Shown here piece after piece: positions 62,525 to 64,000 of a DNA stretch of 64,000 bases. The notes under the pieces are model-generated. The model did no database searches, was not told the DNA's origin, and worked only from the letters and a program-made list of their open reading frames with translations. The position numbers and the translations under genes are program-made. This DNA comes from CBDCUQ01 sp965222835 (lineage in GTDB: Bacteria > Pseudomonadota > Alphaproteobacteria > Rhizobiales > Hyphomicrobiaceae), in assembly GCA_965222835.1 (NCBI GenBank), contig CBDCUQ010000003.1, forward strand, positions 124,001 to 188,000, written 5' to 3'. Numbering within the stretch: position 1 is the stretch's first letter; every line of letters begins with the position of its first letter.

Positions 62525-64000
62525 ATGAGCCTCAACGGCAATACCGCTCTCGATAACGCTCATATTGAGATTTCTACAGTGACCAAAGCCGCGCCTAAGA
62601 TCCGTTTTGATGGAGGTCCGCGCTTTCATCCAGGCAAGAGGCGTTTGCGCACTCGAAGCCGCGTGCTCAGATCACTTCCCTTTGGTATTGCGGCCGCTGC
62701 GCTGATCGTATTGGCTCACCTTACGCCGTTTGCCCAACAGATCGAGGACCGCTATGGCTTGGGCCTGTTGTTCAGTTTGCGTCGTCCTGTCCCGCCACCC
62801 GAAGGCGCACTTATCGTTTCAATAGACAGGCAATCAATCGACTGGCTTCGACGAGTTTCCGCCGAGCAAACCGACGCTACACCGCAATTGGTCTCGTGTC
62901 TGCCTGCCGGCGCGCTCACAGAGCTTGGGCGTTTGAAGGGGCCGAGTTCGCTTCCGCGGCCTGTTTATGCCTGCCTTCTTCGCGAATTGGACCGGATGGG
63001 GTTTCCGGTGATCGTATTTGATATTCTGTTCTCTGCTCCTGGAATTCCTGAAGACGACCAGATGCTCGCGCAAGCCATGCGAAATCATGGCGCAACAGCC
63101 ATACTTTCCGGTTTCGAGCGCTTTGCCATAGAGAAGAGTGGTGCCAAGCTCTTCGTCGAGCAGAACAGACAACCGCTGCCACTCTTCAAAGAAAGCGCTG
63201 CCGCGACCGGTTCATTCCTTGTGCCTAGGCCGGGAGGCTTCGTGCATGGATATCTGCGCCAAGTCAAAGGGCTTCGCGACTCCGCCACTCTCATTGACGC
63301 AGCTCTTTCTCTTCTTGGAGCGCAAAGACCGGCCTCCAGTTCCAGCGAACATCCCAAATCCGACTTTATGTATCTTTGGCTCTACGGCCCCGCCGGTGCG
63401 ATTAGAACGGTGCCGATCCGCGATATACTGAGCGGCGCGGTGCCGGGCGAAGTCCGACAAACGGCGACGAATACGGTTGTCTTTGTAGGCGCCTCCGATC
63501 CTAGCATGGCCGCTTACGAGGACTCGTTTCCATCCCTGTATCGAAATGAGTTTGACGCCAATATCAGCGGTGTCGAACTCGCGGCAACGGCCTTTCTCAA
63601 CCTGCGGAAAGGGCATCATCTTCACCATTTGTCGCTGCCGGTGGAAACAGCGGTCTTGTTTTTGTTTGCCTTGGCGCTTGGCCTTTTTGCGATGAATGCA
63701 GGTGCCCGCAGCGTATGGGTCATTGCAGGCCTTGCAATCGCTTACCTCATCACAGCGTTTTCTATTTTTGGTCAGTACCGGCTCCATCTACCTGTCATCC
63801 TTCCCATATTCGTTGCTGTTCCGGTCTTTGCGGTGATCGCTTTGATTGTGAGGTCCAGGACCGCCATGTCTCTCATCATGCGATTGGCGCCGGCGCCAAT
63901 TGCCCGGCGGATGCTCGCAGAGTCGTCCAGTGATCGCGGCGAGGTCGCAACGAGTGACGCGACGGTTGCCTTTTTCGACATTATCGGATCGACAACGATC
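62525..64000 (+). CDS. CHASE2-domain adenylate/guanylate cyclase (partial, 3' end outside window)
   Basis: First 492 residues of a membrane class III cyclase. A membrane helix lies at about residues 55-72, then an extracytoplasmic CHASE2 sensor domain (about 75-370; ALIVSIDRQSIDWLRR, VIVFDILFSAPGIPEDDQML, VVFVGASDPS), then three helices (about 375-450). The cyclase domain opens with ATVAFFDIIGSTTI near residue 480, giving the first metal-binding Asp, and is cut by the window end. It makes cAMP in response to an unknown periplasmic cue. No good ribosome-binding site is visible ahead of the ATG; a CRP-like box abuts it. Confidence 0.88.
   Translation, partial: MSLNGNTALDNAHIEISTVTKAAPKIRFDGGPRFHPGKRRLRTRSRVLRSLPFGIAAAALIVLAHLTPFAQQIEDRYGLGLLFSLRRPVPPPEGALIVSIDRQSIDWLRRVSAEQTDATPQLVSCLPAGALTELGRLKGPSSLPRPVYACLLRELDRMGFPVIVFDILFSAPGIPEDDQMLAQAMRNHGATAILSGFERFAIEKSGAKLFVEQNRQPLPLFKESAAATGSFLVPRPGGFVHGYLRQVKGLRDSATLIDAALSLLGAQRPASSSSEHPKSDFMYLWLYGPAGAIRTVPIRDILSGAVPGEVRQTATNTVVFVGASDPSMAAYEDSFPSLYRNEFDANISGVELAATAFLNLRKGHHLHHLSLPVETAVLFLFALALGLFAMNAGARSVWVIAGLAIAYLITAFSIFGQYRLHLPVILPIFVAVPVFAVIALIVRSRTAMSLIMRLAPAPIARRMLAESSSDRGEVATSDATVAFFDIIGSTTI

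Overview
The window is one contiguous piece of a G+C-rich alphaproteobacterial chromosome, most likely from the order Hyphomicrobiales (Rhizobiales). Supporting evidence: the complex I cluster running into birA, rnj, mce, a DUF1467 gene, proS, lolC, lolD and dnaE; a CtrA/FliJ-like/SciP cell-cycle locus; short alphaproteobacterial-type ProRS and NuoE with a C-terminal extension; a PmtA-type methyltransferase; and the repeat palindrome GTCATCCCGGGG-N5-CCCCGGGAT. The exact family cannot be fixed from the sequence alone.

1-27.3 kb (minus strand): reading in the direction of transcription, nuoA, nuoB, nuoC, a FlK-like thioesterase gene and nuoD come first. A 1.6-kb interruption follows, with a membrane protein gene, an opposite-strand small gene and three REP-like palindromes. 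Then come nuoE, F, G, H, a small two-helix membrane protein gene, nuoI, J, K, L, M, N, birA, rnj, mce, a DUF1467 gene, proS, lolC, lolD and dnaE (which runs off the left edge). All 14 complex I subunits are present. NuoE carries a long C-terminal extension and NuoN a helical insertion.

27.6-37 kb: sodB with a bidirectional terminator, an LprI-like secreted protein, a small c-type cytochrome, a membrane-anchored unknown, two tandem TorF/Gcw_chp-type porins, a pteridine-reductase-like SDR, two tandem secreted glucosaminidase-like proteins with the same architecture, and an exported unknown.

37-45.7 kb: uvrC, pgsA-moaD-moaE, an AMIN/Amidase_3 cell-wall amidase, a TadG-like von Willebrand A protein, a 650-bp gene-free stretch rich in hairpins, and rpoH.

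46-52.4 kb: a glycolate/lactate oxidation locus with a LutA/GlcF-C-like CCG protein and a LysR regulator on the minus strand, divergent from glcDEF.

52.4-61 kb: a PPP-family phosphatase, a FemAB/GNAT-like protein, a TIR-domain protein with a C-terminal beta-rich domain, ctrA divergent from a FliJ-like gene, a lipoprotein, sciP, mnmA, a PmtA-like methyltransferase, and a tRNA-Met(CAT) behind a near-consensus promoter. CtrA-type boxes are suggested upstream of both ctrA and sciP.

61-64 kb: repeat elements, a Crp/Fnr regulator, and the start of a CHASE2-adenylate cyclase gene whose start codon is preceded by a nearly perfect CRP-type palindrome. This looks like a local cAMP/CRP circuit.
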